Shown in pieces: positions 63,438 through 64,000 of a stretch of 64,000 nt of DNA. The DNA comes from an uncultured Dehalococcoidia bacterium (GTDB taxonomy: Bacteria; Chloroflexota; Dehalococcoidia; Lucifugimonadales; UBA1127). The stretch lies in assembly GCA_951812285.1 (NCBI GenBank), contig OX638292.1:1097008-1161007 (forward strand), read 5' to 3'. The position numbers and the translations under genes were made by a program. The notes beneath the pieces are model-generated. The model saw only the letters and a program-made list of their open reading frames with translations, was not told the origin of the DNA and searched no databases. Numbering within the stretch: the first letter of the stretch is position 1; each line of letters starts with the position of its first letter.

Positions 63438-63968
63438 ATGATCAGCCGTCAACCTCCGGAAGCGCCTCTGCGCGCCGGCCTGCTCAGCGGCGGCATCGCT
63501 GCGATTGCTGCGGCGCTCTTGTCACTGCCGCTGGAGTCTCCACACGACGGATTGCTGAACAGCGCCAGTGTCGTTGTCGCAGCGCTTGCCGCCGGCGCCG
63601 TTGCCGGGTTGGCCTGGAAGCGCATCCCCGAGGGCCAGTCCCGTACCCTTCGCTTTGTCGCTCTCATTGTGCTGGGCTTTGCACTCGTCGCGGGGGCGTC
63701 GGCGTTGGCGCAGACTCAACTGGAGCGATCAGTATCTTTCGGGCTGCCGATTGCTGCGCTGGCGGCGGTCATCATCGGCGGGGGTGTGCCGCTGCTAGCC
63801 GACAAGGGCCGGGCGCTGCCGTGGTGGCTGGCGCTGGCGGCGGTCGTGGTTGCGCTGGCCGTGGGCATCGCGCTGGCGGGTCAGGGCGACCAGGAGAGCG
63901 GGGAGCTGGAATTGCCGCCTCGCACTGCTGACTTTCAGGCCCACTGGAACGTTACCCTACACGGATAA
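63438..63968 (+). CDS. Hypothetical membrane protein
   Basis: A 176-residue protein with four probable membrane helices (about 12-30, 43-60, 70-90, 97-145 as one or two) and a polar C-terminal tail (LPPRTADFQAHWNVTLHG). Ala/Gly/Val-rich. No family is recognised. It follows argS by 27 bases and may be cotranscribed. The last 32 bases of the window hold nothing I can assign. Confidence 0.6.
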   Translation: MISRQPPEAPLRAGLLSGGIAAIAAALLSLPLESPHDGLLNSASVVVAALAAGAVAGLAWKRIPEGQSRTLRFVALIVLGFALVAGASALAQTQLERSVSFGLPIAALAAVIIGGGVPLLADKGRALPWWLALAAVVVALAVGIALAGQGDQESGELELPPRTADFQAHWNVTLHG

Positions 63969-64000
63969 CCATGCGGCCGGACCTCGGCCAGTACGCAAGA

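Overview
The window is a dense, GC-rich bacterial chromosome segment. No rRNA, CRISPR array, insertion sequence or prophage was seen. Gene content points to Chloroflexota, most plausibly a marine Dehalococcoidia/SAR202-type lineage: a reductive-dehalogenase-like Fe-S protein, a Rieske oxygenase, a molybdenum hydroxylase large subunit, paralogous oligopeptide-binding proteins, several MFS carriers and T-box leaders. This placement is inferred from gene content, not from a phylogeny.

Layout. 1-1000: tail of an S9 peptidase and a DUF1059-like protein. 1277-4826 (minus): leuS behind a Leu-type T-box, with a small membrane protein. 4906-10787 (plus): nusA-ylxR-infB-(nuclease-like ORF)-rbfA-truB, with an intrinsic terminator in the nusA leader. 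11.3-18.9 kb: reductive-dehalogenase-like gene, glycosyltransferase, galE-like epimerase, RNase II/R-type nuclease, cupin, DUF3179 lipoprotein. 18.9-24.0 kb: tRNA-Thr, tRNA-Tyr, tRNA-Thr, tuf, rpmG, secE, nusG, rplK, rplA, L10 leader, rplJ, rplL, then a zinc-ribbon ORF that seems to start at CTG, and radC. 25-30 kb: two MFS carriers around a coupled alpha/beta-hydrolase, monooxygenase-like and dehydrogenase trio. 30.05-31.54 kb: thioredoxin/NHL protein with an in-frame TGA at the redox-active Cys, a selenoprotein candidate. 32-36 kb: IscA-type protein, YgfZ-like protein, molybdenum hydroxylase. 35.9-42.8 kb (minus): fabL-fabG-plsX, a secreted protein, an MFS exporter, cmk-plsC. 42.9-47.4 kb: gcvT-gcvH-gcvPA-gcvPB followed by tRNA-Gly. 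47.5-49.5 kb: cysH with a polycysteine leader peptide and terminator, and a JAMM protease. 49.6-57 kb: PDZ protein, two paralogous oligopeptide-binding proteins, Rieske oxygenase. 57.1-59.1 kb: citramalate synthase behind a second T-box. 59.2-64 kb: recG, argS and a membrane protein.

The most notable theme is RNA-level control. The window holds two T-boxes with apparent Leu specifiers, a candidate ribosome-mediated cysteine attenuator on cysH, a terminator in the nusA leader and an L10 leader. The two observations most worth testing are the cysH attenuator (48293-48520) and the UGA-containing thioredoxin/NHL gene (30051-31544).
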